The position numbers and the translations under genes are program-made. From Stenotrophomonas maltophilia (GTDB lineage: Bacteria > Pseudomonadota > Gammaproteobacteria > Xanthomonadales > Xanthomonadaceae): a stretch of 64,000 nt of DNA. Shown here in pieces: positions 17,209 to 25,714 of the stretch (position 1 is its first letter; the number at the start of each line of letters is the position of its first letter). The notes beneath the pieces are model-generated. The model searched no databases. It saw only the letters and a list, made by a program, of their open reading frames with translations, and was not told where the DNA came from. The stretch is taken from the NCBI RefSeq assembly GCF_039555535.1, contig NZ_CP154630.1, positions 3,361,001-3,425,000 on the forward strand, written 5' to 3'.

Positions 17209-17339
17209 GCGTTGATGCCAGACCCATTGGATCGTCCAAGAGGCGGCGCGCAGGCTGACGCGAATGCCCCCGCATGTCACTTGGCGATACGGTATCTCGT
17301 CGCGCAGAATCGAAGCCTTGTTCATGTTCCGGGGTTCCC

Positions 17340-18236
17340 ATGCCGCACCGTCGTCGCCTTGCCCTGACCGCCCTCGCCTGCCTGCTGCCCGCCATGGCCA
17401 GCGCAGCCACGCCCTACCGCAGCCCGCAGCAGATCCTCGATGCCTCGGCGGCCAGCGACTGGCGCACCCCGGACCCGGCCAACCTGCTCTACATGGACCT
17501 GCCTGCCGGGCGGGTGATCATCGAGCTGGCGCCGCAGTTCGCCCCGCGGCACGTGGCCAACATCCAGACCTTCGCGCATGAGCACTTCTGGGACGGCACC
17601 AGCATCTACCGCTCGCAGGACAACTTCGTGGTGCAGTTCGGCGACGCCGACGCCGATGACGCGGCCAAGGCCAAGCCGTTCGGCAGCGCCGCGCGCAAGC
17701 TGCCGGCCGAGTTCGAGCGCGCCAGCGCTGGCCTGAAGGTCAGCGTGCTGCCGGATCGCGATGGCTGGGCCGCGCAGACCGGTTTCATCGACGGCTTCCC
17801 GGTCGGCCAGGATCCGCAGGCCGGCAAGGCTTGGCTGGCGCATTGCTACGGCATGCTCGGCGCCGGCCGCAGCAACGAGGAAGACAGCAGCATCGGCGCC
17901 GAACTCTATGTAGTGACCGGCCAGTCACCGCGTCAGCTGGACCGCAACATCACGCTGGTGGGTCGCGTGCTGAAGGGCATGGAACTGCTCAGCGCGACGC
18001 CGCGCGGACCGGCGCCGATGGGCTTCTACACCGACCCGACGCTGCGCACGCCGATCGTGTCGATCCGCCGTGCCAGCGATGTGCCGGTGGCCGAGCGCAC
18101 GCCGATCCAGGTGCTGCGTACCGATTCGAAGACCTTCGCCGATACGGTGGAGGCGCGGCGCAATCGCGTGGATGATTTCTACAAGCGCCCGGCGGGGCAT
18201 ATCGATCTTTGCAATATTCCGGTGCCGGTGCGGTAG
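17340..18236 (+). CDS. Periplasmic cyclophilin-type peptidyl-prolyl isomerase
   Basis: A 298-residue exported protein. The signal peptide [23 protein letters not shown] has cleavage expected after ASA. The cyclophilin-type domain starts at [24 protein letters not shown] and includes a FVVQFGDAD region where typical enzymes have FMIQGGD. The set is divergent and contains long insertions, so activity could be altered. The C-terminal part ([20 protein letters not shown]) is characteristic of the long proteobacterial form. ATG 17340 gives the best signal peptide; the earlier in-frame GTG adds non-family residues. Confidence 0.85.
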   Translation: MPHRRRLALTALACLLPAMASAATPYRSPQQILDASAASDWRTPDPANLLYMDLPAGRVIIELAPQFAPRHVANIQTFAHEHFWDGTSIYRSQDNFVVQFGDADADDAAKAKPFGSAARKLPAEFERASAGLKVSVLPDRDGWAAQTGFIDGFPVGQDPQAGKAWLAHCYGMLGAGRSNEEDSSIGAELYVVTGQSPRQLDRNITLVGRVLKGMELLSATPRGPAPMGFYTDPTLRTPIVSIRRASDVPVAERTPIQVLRTDSKTFADTVEARRNRVDDFYKRPAGHIDLCNIPVPVR

Positions 18237-18408
18237 GAGCCTGGCTTGCTGCGCGTTGCGCGTGCTGAAGGTACGTCACTGTTCATGGGCGTTACTTTTC
18301 TTTGTACGCAAAGAAAAGTAACCAAAAGAAACGTTCCGCCGGCCGCGAGCCGGTGCTGCGCACCGGTGCCCTGCGCTCCTCGGCCCGTCGAGGGACGGCG
18401 CGGAGAGC

Positions 18409-18431
18409 AGCCGAGCATGGCTCGGCTCTAC
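18409..18431 (-). repeat. SMAG palindrome (AGCCGAG type)
   Basis: AGCCGAG-CATGG-CTCGGCT followed by CTAC. It is inserted within the left arm of the large inverted repeat and has no counterpart at that point in the 12.2-kb copy. Confidence 0.7.
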
Positions 18432-18520
18432 AAAAGTGCGTGGCGCCTCTTCGCCCTCGCCGGACCTGCGGTGCTCGGCTCGCTCAAGGCGGACTGGAAG
18501 GTCAAGATCAACAGCAAGAG

Positions 18521-18544
18521 CATCCACGCATGGCGTGGATCTAC
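18521..18544 (-). repeat. SMAG palindrome at the centre of the large inverted repeat
   Basis: ATCCACGC-ATG-GCGTGGAT followed by CTAC. It is shared by the left and right arms. Confidence 0.75.
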
Positions 18545-18633
18545 TGGGTGCAGCTGTGGCTCTTGACCTTGGGTCCGCCTTGAGCGAGCCGAGCATCGCA
18601 GGGGAATCAGGGGCGAAGAGGTGCCGATGTCTT

Positions 18634-18656
18634 GTAGAGCCGACTGTTAGTCGGCT
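18634..18656 (+). repeat. SMAG palindrome (GTAGAGCCGACT type)
   Basis: GTAGAGCCGACTGTTAGTCGGCT: a 7-bp stem, inside the right arm of the large inverted repeat. Confidence 0.65.
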
Positions 18657-18837
18657 GACCTCTGCACACCGTCCCCTGATTCACCGAGAAGCGCAGGGGA
18701 CCGACGTGCGAAGCGCGGCGGCTTGCGACCTGGCGGCGCATTTCTTTTGGTTACTTTTCTTTTCGCGCGAAAAGAAAAGTGACGCCCATGAACAATGAAG
18801 CACCTTCAGCACGCGCCACGCGCAAAACGCCAACGCC

Positions 18838-19710
18838 TCAGCCCTTCTGACTCACCGCCACGCTCCCCAGAATCAACGCCCCCGCCACCAACATCTGTAC
18901 CGTCACCGCCTCCCCAAGGAACAACCACGCAAACGCCGCGCCGAACAGCGGAATCAGGTAGGTCACCGTCGACGCACGCGACGGGCCGATGCGGCCAATC
19001 AGGCGATAGAACATCAGGAATGCCAGGCCGGTGCAGGCCACACCCAAGGCGATCGCTGCACCCCAGGCCTTCAGCGGAATGGCGGCCTGTGGCCAGTGCG
19101 TCACCGTCATCGGCAGCATCCACAGCGAGGCACACGACAGCGTGGCTGCCGCCGCCGCTGCCGAGGGCAGCCCGGTCATGTGGCGCTTCACCAGATTGAC
19201 GCCCAGCCCGTACAGCAACGACGCCGCAGCGCCGGCGATCACTGCGGTACCAATACTCAGGCCGGAAACCTTGGCGGTGGCCAGCACCACCACGCCGGCG
19301 AAACCAACCAGCAAGGCACCGGCGCGGCGCATGCCGATCTTCTCGCCGAAGAACAGGAAGGCGATCAGCGCGGCGAACAGCACGGTCATCGCATTGCAGA
19401 TCGCACCGATCGCGGCCGGCGCCTGCTCGGCGGCATAGGCAAACAGCACGAACGGCAGCGCCGAATTGATCAGGCCGATCGGTGCCAGCCATAGCCAGCG
19501 CCGCGGCGGGAACTGCGCGCGGGCGCGCCACAGGAACGGCAGCAGCACCAGCGCCCCCAGCACCAGCCGCACCTCGACCAGCGCGAACGGGCCGAACGAC
19601 GGCACCGCCACCCGCATGAACAGGAACGAGCAGCCCCAGATGGCGCCCAGCAGGGTCAACTCCAGCGGTGTGCGCCAGTCGCGCTCGACCGCCTGTGGGA
19701 CCGCATTCAT
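18838..19710 (-). CDS. EamA/DMT-family permease
   Basis: A 290-residue drug/metabolite transporter with ten predicted membrane helices as two EamA repeats: the first starts ELTLLGAIWGCSFLFMRVA, the second SIGTAVIAGAAASLLYGLG. Substrate is unknown; relatives export amino acids or other metabolites. It is divergent from a LysR gene across 115 bp, the usual arrangement of an exporter and its regulator. ATG 19710 begins MNAVPQAVERDWRTPLE; upstream extension of the frame runs into the lysR promoter. Confidence 0.9.
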   Translation of the reverse strand: MNAVPQAVERDWRTPLELTLLGAIWGCSFLFMRVAVPSFGPFALVEVRLVLGALVLLPFLWRARAQFPPRRWLWLAPIGLINSALPFVLFAYAAEQAPAAIGAICNAMTVLFAALIAFLFFGEKIGMRRAGALLVGFAGVVVLATAKVSGLSIGTAVIAGAAASLLYGLGVNLVKRHMTGLPSAAAAAATLSCASLWMLPMTVTHWPQAAIPLKAWGAAIALGVACTGLAFLMFYRLIGRIGPSRASTVTYLIPLFGAAFAWLFLGEAVTVQMLVAGALILGSVAVSQKG

Positions 19711-19796
19711 GCTATGCCTCCGTCCATCGTCAATTCCTCGCCAAGGCAGACAGGATCGGGCGCAGACGCCCGCGGCACAAGCGCGTAGTATCGCTG

Positions 19797-19823
19797 CCAG
19801 CCACAAATATCGTTTGAGGCTGG
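19797..19823. promoter_or_regulatory. Candidate LysR operator between eamA and lysR
   Basis: Dyad CCAGCC-N15-GGCTGG ending 2 nt before the lysR ATG, with the AT-rich core ACAAATATCGTTTGA. Position fits autoregulation. Inference only. Confidence 0.35.
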
Positions 19824-19825
19824 AC

Positions 19826-20770
19826 ATGCAGCTACGCCCTTCCCTGCTCCCCGCACTGGCCGTCTTCGCGGTCGCCGCCCGCCACCAGAACTTCGCCCAG
19901 GCCGCGCAGGAACTGCACCTGACCGCCAGCGCAGTCAGCCACCACGTGCGGCGCCTGGAAGAGGTGCTGGAGACCCGGTTGTTCCTGCGCCACGCCCGCG
20001 GCGTGCGCCTGACCTCCGAGGGCCGGCAGCTGGCCGATGCGGCCAGCGCGGCCTTCACCGATGTCGCCGCGGTCGCCCATCATCTGCACCCGGATGCGGA
20101 CAGCGTGCCGTTGCGGATCACCACGCTGCGTTCGCTATCGTACTGCTGGCTGTTGCCGCGGCTGCCCCGCTTCACCCAGGCCCATCCGCACATCCGCATC
20201 GAGCTGCACACCGGCAGCGGACTGGATCGCTATGACGACACTGGGCCGGAGGTCGGCATTCGCTACGGCCTGGGCCAGTGGCCGGGCCTGCGTGCGCAGC
20301 ACCTGATGGACGACTACCTGTTCCCGGTAGCCTCACCGGCACTGGCCGGGGTCGAAACGCTGGTCGATCCGGCGCGCATCGCCGACCTACCGCTGCTGAC
20401 CGACCTGTCGCCGCAGGGCTGGCGCGACTGGTTCCGCCACGCCGGCGTGCGCCCGCCGTCGCCGCTGCCGCCGATGCACACCTTCGCCGACAGCACCGAC
20501 GCGATGCGTGCAGCGGTGTATGGCATGGGCGCGGTGCTGGCTCGCACCCACATCGCCCAGCCCTATCTGCAGCGCTACGAGGTGGTGCGCCTGCCCGGTC
20601 CGGCATTGAAGGCTCGCTATGCCTATCACGTGGTGCACGCAGAAGGGCAACCGCCGAGCCCGGCCGCGCGCCTGTTCATCGACTGGTTGCTGGAACAGGC
20701 GCAGGACGAGCGCACGCCGATTCCGGCATTGCCGGACAGCCTGCTCGGGCGGCCGGCGACGCAGGCCTGA
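19826..20770 (+). CDS. LysR-family regulator, GcvA-like
   Basis: A 314-residue LTTR. The N-terminal winged HTH contains LAVFAVAARHQNFAQAAQEL and HLTASAVSHHVRRLE, as in GcvA/AmpR-type members. The effector domain has IRYGLGQWPGLRAQHL and DLPLLTDLSPQGW, typical of the same subfamily. It probably controls the divergent EamA permease. ATG 19826 gives the family N-terminus MQLRPSLLPAL; the longer open frame upstream overlaps the permease gene. Confidence 0.93.
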   Translation: MQLRPSLLPALAVFAVAARHQNFAQAAQELHLTASAVSHHVRRLEEVLETRLFLRHARGVRLTSEGRQLADAASAAFTDVAAVAHHLHPDADSVPLRITTLRSLSYCWLLPRLPRFTQAHPHIRIELHTGSGLDRYDDTGPEVGIRYGLGQWPGLRAQHLMDDYLFPVASPALAGVETLVDPARIADLPLLTDLSPQGWRDWFRHAGVRPPSPLPPMHTFADSTDAMRAAVYGMGAVLARTHIAQPYLQRYEVVRLPGPALKARYAYHVVHAEGQPPSPAARLFIDWLLEQAQDERTPIPALPDSLLGRPATQA

Positions 20771-20838
20771 CTGCGCCCTCACCCGTTCTTTGCCTCGCGC
20801 TGGCTAGGCTGCTGGCGAACCCACAACGTACCTATGCC

Positions 20839-21132
20839 ATGGCCATGCTGCGACTGCGCATCACCGGAACCGAAGACGACGCCCGCGCCATCAGCGACCT
20901 GCTGCTCGGCCTGGAGGGCATTGAACATGTCGAGGAAACCGACGACCTGATGCCGCACATGGACGACGACGATTCCAGTTCGGCCGGGCTGTCCGATGAC
21001 ATCGGCCCGGGCATCCACGAGCTGGAAGTGGAAGTCGGCAATGAAAGCACCGCGCAGAAGGTGCGCGATGCGGTGCAGGAACTGGCGCTGGAGCTGGATG
21101 TGTTCGTCGAGTACGAGACCGACGAGGGTTGA
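20839..21132 (+). CDS. Small acidic conserved protein of unknown function
   Basis: I do not recognise a named family. The 97-residue product is acidic (MDDDDSSSAGLSDD) with two segments of beta-alpha-beta character, MLRLRITGTEDDARAISDLL and HELEVEVGNESTAQKVRDAV, reminiscent of a small ACT- or ferredoxin-like fold. ATG 20839 and ATG 20845 are both possible. G+C and codon use match the neighbours, so it is probably a native gene. Confidence 0.7.
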   Translation: MAMLRLRITGTEDDARAISDLLLGLEGIEHVEETDDLMPHMDDDDSSSAGLSDDIGPGIHELEVEVGNESTAQKVRDAVQELALELDVFVEYETDEG

Positions 21133-21153
21133 TGCCGGCTGACGGCCGGCATC
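21131..21153. terminator. Hairpin between convergent genes
   Basis: GATGCCGGC-TGACG-GCCGGCATC, 9 bp, directly after the stop of the acidic protein and before the DUF4349 stop. There is no T-tract on either strand, so its role as a terminator is uncertain. Confidence 0.4.
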
Positions 21154-21163
21154 AGCCTTCATC

Positions 21164-21976
21164 TCAGCGGTTGGGCGGTAGCTTGCGACGGCGGCGACGC
21201 CACCATGCCCGCACACCCCAGGCCGCGATCAAGGCCAGCACCGCCACCGGCAGCAGTGCGGCCGCAGCGCGGATCAGGAACGCGATGCTGGTGCTGAGGA
21301 TGCTGCCCGACTCGCTCAGCGCCTCGCCGATTTCGCTGCGGCTGCGCTGTCCCGAAGTGGTGTCGAAGTGGATCGACACCAGCTGGGTATCGATACGCCG
21401 GCGCTGCTGCGCAGCATCCTTGTTGGCCTGCTCGACACCCGCCTCGATCTCTGACAGGCGCGTGGTGATCGCCATCAGGTCTTCGATCTTCAGGTCCTTG
21501 CGGTCCTGGTAGGACAGCAGGCGGGCGTGCTCCTTTTCAAGCCGCGCTTTGGTCAATGCCGTGTCGGCCACCGCCTGCGCGAGATCCTCGGCACGCGTAT
21601 TGCGGGACTGCAGCTTGCCGCCTTCACCGGCCATCGCGATCAGCGGCTCGGTGCCCTTCGGGGCGATGCGCACCTTCACTTCACCGCTGGGCTGCTCGCC
21701 GCCGTGCTGCTCGACCTGCAACACTGCACAGTCGCCGAACTTCGCGCTCTGGCAGGCCTGAGCGATCTGCTGGATGCGCGGTGCGATCTGCGCCGCCTCC
21801 AGCTGCACCTGCACGTCATGTTCGTAGGCCAGGAATGCACCTTCCGGTGAAGCGACGGCGGCTTCGGCACCGCCTCCGGCATCGGCCGCGACGTCGCCAT
21901 GCTTTCCGCACGCTGCCAGCGCCAGCAACAGCACCGGCATTGCTGCCATGCGCGTCCACGCGCACACCGGCCTCAC
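21164..21976 (-). CDS. DUF4349 lipoprotein with C-terminal membrane anchor
   Basis: A 270-residue envelope protein. The signal sequence ends in the lipobox LAAC (Cys23), and a central coiled-coil region (about 130-200: LAQAVADTALTKARLEKEHA, LSEIEAGVEQANKDAAQQRR) fits DUF4349. A C-terminal helix (AALLPVAVLALIAAWGVRAW) is followed by RRRRRK. The GTG start at 21976 overlaps the stop of the upstream GFA gene by 4 nt (GTGA), has GGAG 7 nt upstream and adds Arg residues to the signal peptide. ATG 21949 is the alternative. Function is unknown. Confidence 0.85.
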   Translation of the reverse strand: MRPVCAWTRMAAMPVLLLALAACGKHGDVAADAGGGAEAAVASPEGAFLAYEHDVQVQLEAAQIAPRIQQIAQACQSAKFGDCAVLQVEQHGGEQPSGEVKVRIAPKGTEPLIAMAGEGGKLQSRNTRAEDLAQAVADTALTKARLEKEHARLLSYQDRKDLKIEDLMAITTRLSEIEAGVEQANKDAAQQRRRIDTQLVSIHFDTTSGQRSRSEIGEALSESGSILSTSIAFLIRAAAALLPVAVLALIAAWGVRAWWRRRRRKLPPNR

Positions 21977-22329
21977 AGTGCGGCTCCGTCGTAGGAACTC
22001 ACCGCCAGCGTGGCCAGATCCACTGCAGGCACGCAGCGCACGTTCACCGCCACCATCGGTGTGCCGGTGCGCGGGTCGACCGCTTCGCTGTAGGGAGCGA
22101 CGCCACATTCGCGGCAGTGATGATGGTCGATGTGGGCCTTGTTGAAGTGGTAGGTGGCCACGTCGGCCGGATCGGTGGTCAGCTGGAACGCCTCGCGCGG
22201 GGCGAACCACAGCAGGCTGCCACGGCGGCGGCACATCGAGCAGTTGCAGTCGATGACGTCGCTGATCGGCGCCTCGGCCTGTACGGTGAATGCGATCCTG
22301 CCGCAATGGCAGCTTCCCTGGTATTCCAT
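21973..22329 (-). CDS. GFA-family (glutathione-dependent formaldehyde-activating type) zinc protein
   Basis: A 118-residue protein of the GFA fold. Zinc-binding cysteines are seen in GSCHCGRIAF, CNCSMCRRRG and HHCRECG. The family is named after S-(hydroxymethyl)glutathione synthase, but most members have no proven substrate. It is the first gene of a two-gene unit with the DUF4349 lipoprotein (GTGA overlap) and diverges from the DUF885 gene. Confidence 0.88.
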   Translation of the reverse strand: MEYQGSCHCGRIAFTVQAEAPISDVIDCNCSMCRRRGSLLWFAPREAFQLTTDPADVATYHFNKAHIDHHHCRECGVAPYSEAVDPRTGTPMVAVNVRCVPAVDLATLAVSSYDGAAL

Positions 22330-22426
22330 GTCCTGTGCTCCGCTGGAGGCATGGTAATCCTATGGCACGGGGACAAAGCAGCTCCGGGGCCCTATGCTCG
22401 GGGTTTGACCCCGTACAGGAACGCCG

Positions 22427-24235
22427 ATGCGCCCGCATCTTCTTGCCCTTGCCCTGGTCGCCGCCCTGACCGGTTGCCAGCCGGCCGACGCCCCGACCAA
22501 CGCTTCCACCCCGACCGCCAGCCAGCAGGCCGGTGACGCGGCGGTCGATGCGGCCTTCGCCGATCTGTCCAAGCGCGCCCTGGATACCTGGATGCAGCTG
22601 TCCCCGGTCAGCGCCACCCAGATCGGCGACCACCGCTACGACAGCGAGCTGGACGACCTCAGCGCCGCCGGCCAGCAGAAGACCGTGGCCGCCTACAAGG
22701 CGCTGCTGGGCGAGCTGGACAAGATCGAGGTGGCCAAGCTGGGCCGCGAGAACCAGGTGGACGCGGCGATCCTGCGCAACCAGCTGCAGTCGGAAATCTG
22801 GAATGCCGAAGTGCTGCAGTCCGGCAAGTGGGACCCGCAGCTGTACAACGGCATCGCCGGCAGCGCGATCTACGGCCTGATGGCGCGTGAATTCGCACCG
22901 CTGCCGGAACGCCTGAAGTCGGCCACCGCACGCATGGAGAAGCTGCCGGCGATCTTCGCCCAGGCCCGCGAGAACCTGGATCCGGCGCGCGTGCCGAAGA
23001 TCCATGCCGAGACCGTGGCCAAGCAGAACAAGGGCATCCTCAGCATCGTCGATACCTTCATCACCCCGCACATCGGTGAACTGCCGCAGGCCGACCAGCA
23101 GCGCCTGCAGGCTGCCATCGACGGGCTGAAGAAGGCCGTGGACGAGCAGCAGACATGGCTGGACAAGACCCTGGTGCCGAACGCCAAGGGTGATTTCCGC
23201 ATCGGTGCGGAGAAGTACGACCAGAAACTGAAGTTCGCGCTGAGCTCGTCGCTGTCGCGCCAGGAGATCGGTGAGCGTGCACGTGCCGAACTCAAGCGCG
23301 TGCGCGAAGACATGTACGGCATCGCGCAGACCGTGCTGAAGGACAAGCCGGGTGCGCCGGAGATGCCGGCCCAGCCGACCGACGAGCAGCAGCAGAAGGC
23401 GATCGAGGCCGCGCTGGAACTGGCCTACGCCGACAAGCCGGCACGCGACAAGGTGGTGGACGATGCCAAGGCCGCGCTGGAGCAGTCCACCGCCTTCGTG
23501 CGCGAGCACGACCTGGTGACCCTGCCCGACGCGCCGGTGGACATCATCCTGATGCCGGAATTCCAGCGTGGCGTGGCCGTGGCCTACTGCGATTCGCCGG
23601 GCCCGCTGGACAAGAACCTGAAGACCTTCTACGCCGTGTCGCCGATTCCGGACGACTGGAACGAGAAGCAGGTCGACTCGTTCCTGCGTGAATACAACTC
23701 GCGCATGATCCACCTGCTCAGCATCCACGAAGGCACCCCGGGCCACTACCTGGAAGGCTGGCACTCGGCCAAGTTCCCCTCCACCCTGCGTGCGGTGCTG
23801 CGTTCGGGCCTGTTCGCCGAAGGCTGGGCGGTCTACACCGAGCGCATGATGCAGGAGCAGGGTTACCTCAACAACGATCCGCTGTTCCACCTGGTGCAGC
23901 TGAAGTTCTACCTGCGCACGATCTCCAACGCGATCCTCGACCAGGGCGTGCACGTGGACAACTGGGATCGCGAAAAGGCGATGCACCTGATGACCCACGA
24001 CGCGTTCCAGCAGGAAAGCGAGGCGGCCGGCAAGTGGGTGCGTGCACAGCTGACCTCGGCGCAGCTGCCGACCTACTTCGTCGGCGCGCAGGAGCACTTC
24101 GACACCCGCAAGGCGGTGCAGGAGAAGCTGGGCGACAAGTTCAACCTGAAGGCCTACCACGACCAGGTGCTGTCCTACGGCGCGCCGCCGGTGCGCTTCG
24201 CCCGCCAGCTGATGTTGGACCAGCCGATCGAGTGA
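22427..24235 (+). CDS. DUF885 lipoprotein, putative zinc hydrolase
   Basis: A 602-residue exported protein. The signal MRPHLLALALVAALTGC has its lipobox Cys at 17. The DUF885 body carries HEGTPGHYLEGWHSAKF, the HExxxGH-type metal motif of this family, and EGWAVYTERMM a little later with the expected glutamate. DUF885 proteins are thought to be metallopeptidase-like; the substrate is unproven. G+C and length are normal. A terminator follows at 24261. Confidence 0.88.
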   Translation: MRPHLLALALVAALTGCQPADAPTNASTPTASQQAGDAAVDAAFADLSKRALDTWMQLSPVSATQIGDHRYDSELDDLSAAGQQKTVAAYKALLGELDKIEVAKLGRENQVDAAILRNQLQSEIWNAEVLQSGKWDPQLYNGIAGSAIYGLMAREFAPLPERLKSATARMEKLPAIFAQARENLDPARVPKIHAETVAKQNKGILSIVDTFITPHIGELPQADQQRLQAAIDGLKKAVDEQQTWLDKTLVPNAKGDFRIGAEKYDQKLKFALSSSLSRQEIGERARAELKRVREDMYGIAQTVLKDKPGAPEMPAQPTDEQQQKAIEAALELAYADKPARDKVVDDAKAALEQSTAFVREHDLVTLPDAPVDIILMPEFQRGVAVAYCDSPGPLDKNLKTFYAVSPIPDDWNEKQVDSFLREYNSRMIHLLSIHEGTPGHYLEGWHSAKFPSTLRAVLRSGLFAEGWAVYTERMMQEQGYLNNDPLFHLVQLKFYLRTISNAILDQGVHVDNWDREKAMHLMTHDAFQQESEAAGKWVRAQLTSAQLPTYFVGAQEHFDTRKAVQEKLGDKFNLKAYHDQVLSYGAPPVRFARQLMLDQPIE

Positions 24236-24260
24236 TCGGGGATGTAGGTTGGAATCGGAA

Positions 24261-24286
24261 CGGCCCGGGGAGACCCGGGCCGTTTC
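24261..24286 (+). terminator. Rho-independent terminator after the DUF885 gene
   Basis: CGGCCCGGG-GAGA-CCCGGGCCG followed by TTTC, preceded by AA. A strong 9-bp stem. Confidence 0.8.
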
Positions 24287-24376
24287 TGCATGCGGTGGCA
24301 GGAGCCGCGCCTGCATCACGCACCGGCAACATGCACGGGCGCATCGTTCGCCGGGTTCCCCCTTCCACCGGCCTCC

Positions 24377-25714
24377 ATGTCTCTCCCCCTGTTCCGTCTT
24401 GCACTGCTGCCCACGCTGCTGGCCAGCGCCTGTGCCTTCGCCACCTGCCCTCCACCACCGCCCGGCCAGCCCGACATCCGCGCCCTGGGCTACTACACCG
24501 ACAAGGCCGGCTCGGTGATCGACCCGGCGCTTCAACAGCAGAATCATGACGCCACCGCGTCGCTGGACCGCTATGCCGCCGACGTGGCGCGCATGAGTGA
24601 CGACTACCTGCGCGATGGTGATCGCGCCGCTGCGCAGTGCACGCTGGCCTGGCTCGGCGCTTGGGCGAAGGACGGCGCGATGCTCGGGCAGATGATCCGG
24701 GTCAACAACGACCAGTCGTTCTACATGCGGCAGTGGATGCTCGATGCGGTGGCCATGGCCTACCTGAAAGTGCATGACCAGGCCGACCCGCAGCAGCGCG
24801 CGCGCATCGATCCGTGGCTGCAGCAGCTGGCACGCGCCAATCTGACCTACTGGGACAACCCGAAACGGCGCCGCAACAACCACTACTACTGGGGCGGTCT
24901 GGGCGTGCTGGCCACCGGCCTAGCCACCGATGACCCGGCCCTGTGGCAGGCCGGTCATGCCGCCTTCCAGAAGGGCGTCGATGACATCCAGGACGACGGC
25001 AGCCTGCCGCTGGAAATGGCGCGCGGGCAGCGTACCCTGCACTATCACGACTACGCGCTGGCGCCGCTGGTGATGATGGCCGAGCTGGCGCGGCTGCGCG
25101 GCCAGGACTGGTACGCCAGCCGCGACCACGCCATCGATCGCCTGGCGCGACGCGTCATCGAGGGCAGCAAGGACCCGGCGTGGTTCAACCAGCAGACCGG
25201 CGTGGCACAGCTGCCGCTGCAGGCCAGCGGCTGGGTCGAGTTCTATCGACTGCGCTCGCCCGATGGCGGCCTGTTCGAAGCCGCACATGCACGCGGACCG
25301 TTCCACTCACCGCGGCTGGGTGGCGACCTTACGCTGATGGCCGCGCACGGCATCGTGCGCACGCCCCTGCGCTGGCCGCGTGCCTCAGCGCATCGCCCGC
25401 TGCAGCAGCAGCTGGAACTGCGCGCTGCTGCAGCCCTGTGCACTACAGCCCGGCAAGGACAGTGCGACGCGGCCCGGCGGCTGCACCTCGGTCAGCGGCA
25501 GCGCATCGCGCAGCTGCCCGGTGGTGGGATAGACGTAGGACACGCGGAAACGCTCCAGGCCACTGCGACGCCCACGCCAGCGCTCGAACTGCAACAGGCC
25601 TCCGATCGGCGTCTTCTCGTACTGGCCCGGCAGCGTGTAGTCAGCGATGCCCAACGCAGCCAGCACGGAGCCGATGTTGGAATCGTGACCGACCAGCAGG
25701 GTCACCTTCGGTGA
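24377..25714 (+). CDS. PL5 polyuronate (alginate/hyaluronan) lyase, Smlt1473-like, with C-terminal readthrough extension
   Basis: Periplasmic polysaccharide lyase of family PL5 (AlgL-type alpha/alpha barrel), cleaving mannuronate or glucuronate polymers by beta-elimination. A signal peptide covers about residues 1-22. Active-site residues are Asn168 and His169 (RRNNHYYW), Arg216, His222, Tyr223 (TLHYHDYA), Tyr226 and Arg313 (PRLGGDL). These match, shifted by one, the residues I recall for S. maltophilia Smlt1473. The family ends soon after GGDLTLMAAHG, but here the frame stays open to 25714, adding about 113 residues antisense to the phosphatase gene. A TGG at 25373-25375 is where a stop would be expected. 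Confidence 0.88.
   Translation: MSLPLFRLALLPTLLASACAFATCPPPPPGQPDIRALGYYTDKAGSVIDPALQQQNHDATASLDRYAADVARMSDDYLRDGDRAAAQCTLAWLGAWAKDGAMLGQMIRVNNDQSFYMRQWMLDAVAMAYLKVHDQADPQQRARIDPWLQQLARANLTYWDNPKRRRNNHYYWGGLGVLATGLATDDPALWQAGHAAFQKGVDDIQDDGSLPLEMARGQRTLHYHDYALAPLVMMAELARLRGQDWYASRDHAIDRLARRVIEGSKDPAWFNQQTGVAQLPLQASGWVEFYRLRSPDGGLFEAAHARGPFHSPRLGGDLTLMAAHGIVRTPLRWPRASAHRPLQQQLELRAAAALCTTARQGQCDAARRLHLGQRQRIAQLPGGGIDVGHAETLQATATPTPALELQQASDRRLLVLARQRVVSDAQRSQHGADVGIVTDQQGHLR

Larger units (their letters stand above)
18282..18544 (+). repeat. 250-nt intergenic module, copy 2 of 3 (left arm)
   Basis: Starts GTTCATGGGCGTTAC, then a perfect 14-bp hairpin GTTACTTTTCTTTG / CAAAGAAAAGTAAC (18291-18322, loop TACG) and CCAAAAGAA. 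It then shares blocks CCCTGCGCT, GGGACGG, CCTCTTCGCCC, GCTCGGCTCGCTCAAGGCGG and GGTCAAGA with copies 1 and 3. It ends at the central SMAG. Confidence 0.75.
18521..18795 (-). repeat. 250-nt intergenic module, copy 3 of 3 (right arm)
   Basis: Read on the minus strand it begins GTTCATGGGCGTCAC with a hairpin built on ACTTTTCTTTTCG / CGAAAAGAAAAGT (18750-18783). It has the blocks CCCCTGCGCTTCTCGGTGA, ATCAGGGGACGG and GACATCGGCACCTCTTCGCC and ends at the central SMAG. It is closer in detail to the 12.2-kb copy than to its own left arm. Confidence 0.75.
18237..18837. other. ppi-eamA intergenic region, 601 bp inverted repeat
   Basis: No gene is supported. Nearly the whole gap is occupied by two copies of the 250-nt module in opposite orientation meeting at a SMAG palindrome at 18521-18544, with two further SMAG palindromes inside the arms. 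The genes on both sides converge on it. Confidence 0.8.

Noticed and set aside
21164..24883. A 1239-codon minus-strand frame extending the DUF4349 gene
   Set aside because: The upstream part runs through the GFA gene in another frame and antisense to DUF885; a lipoprotein start with ribosome site lies at 21976.
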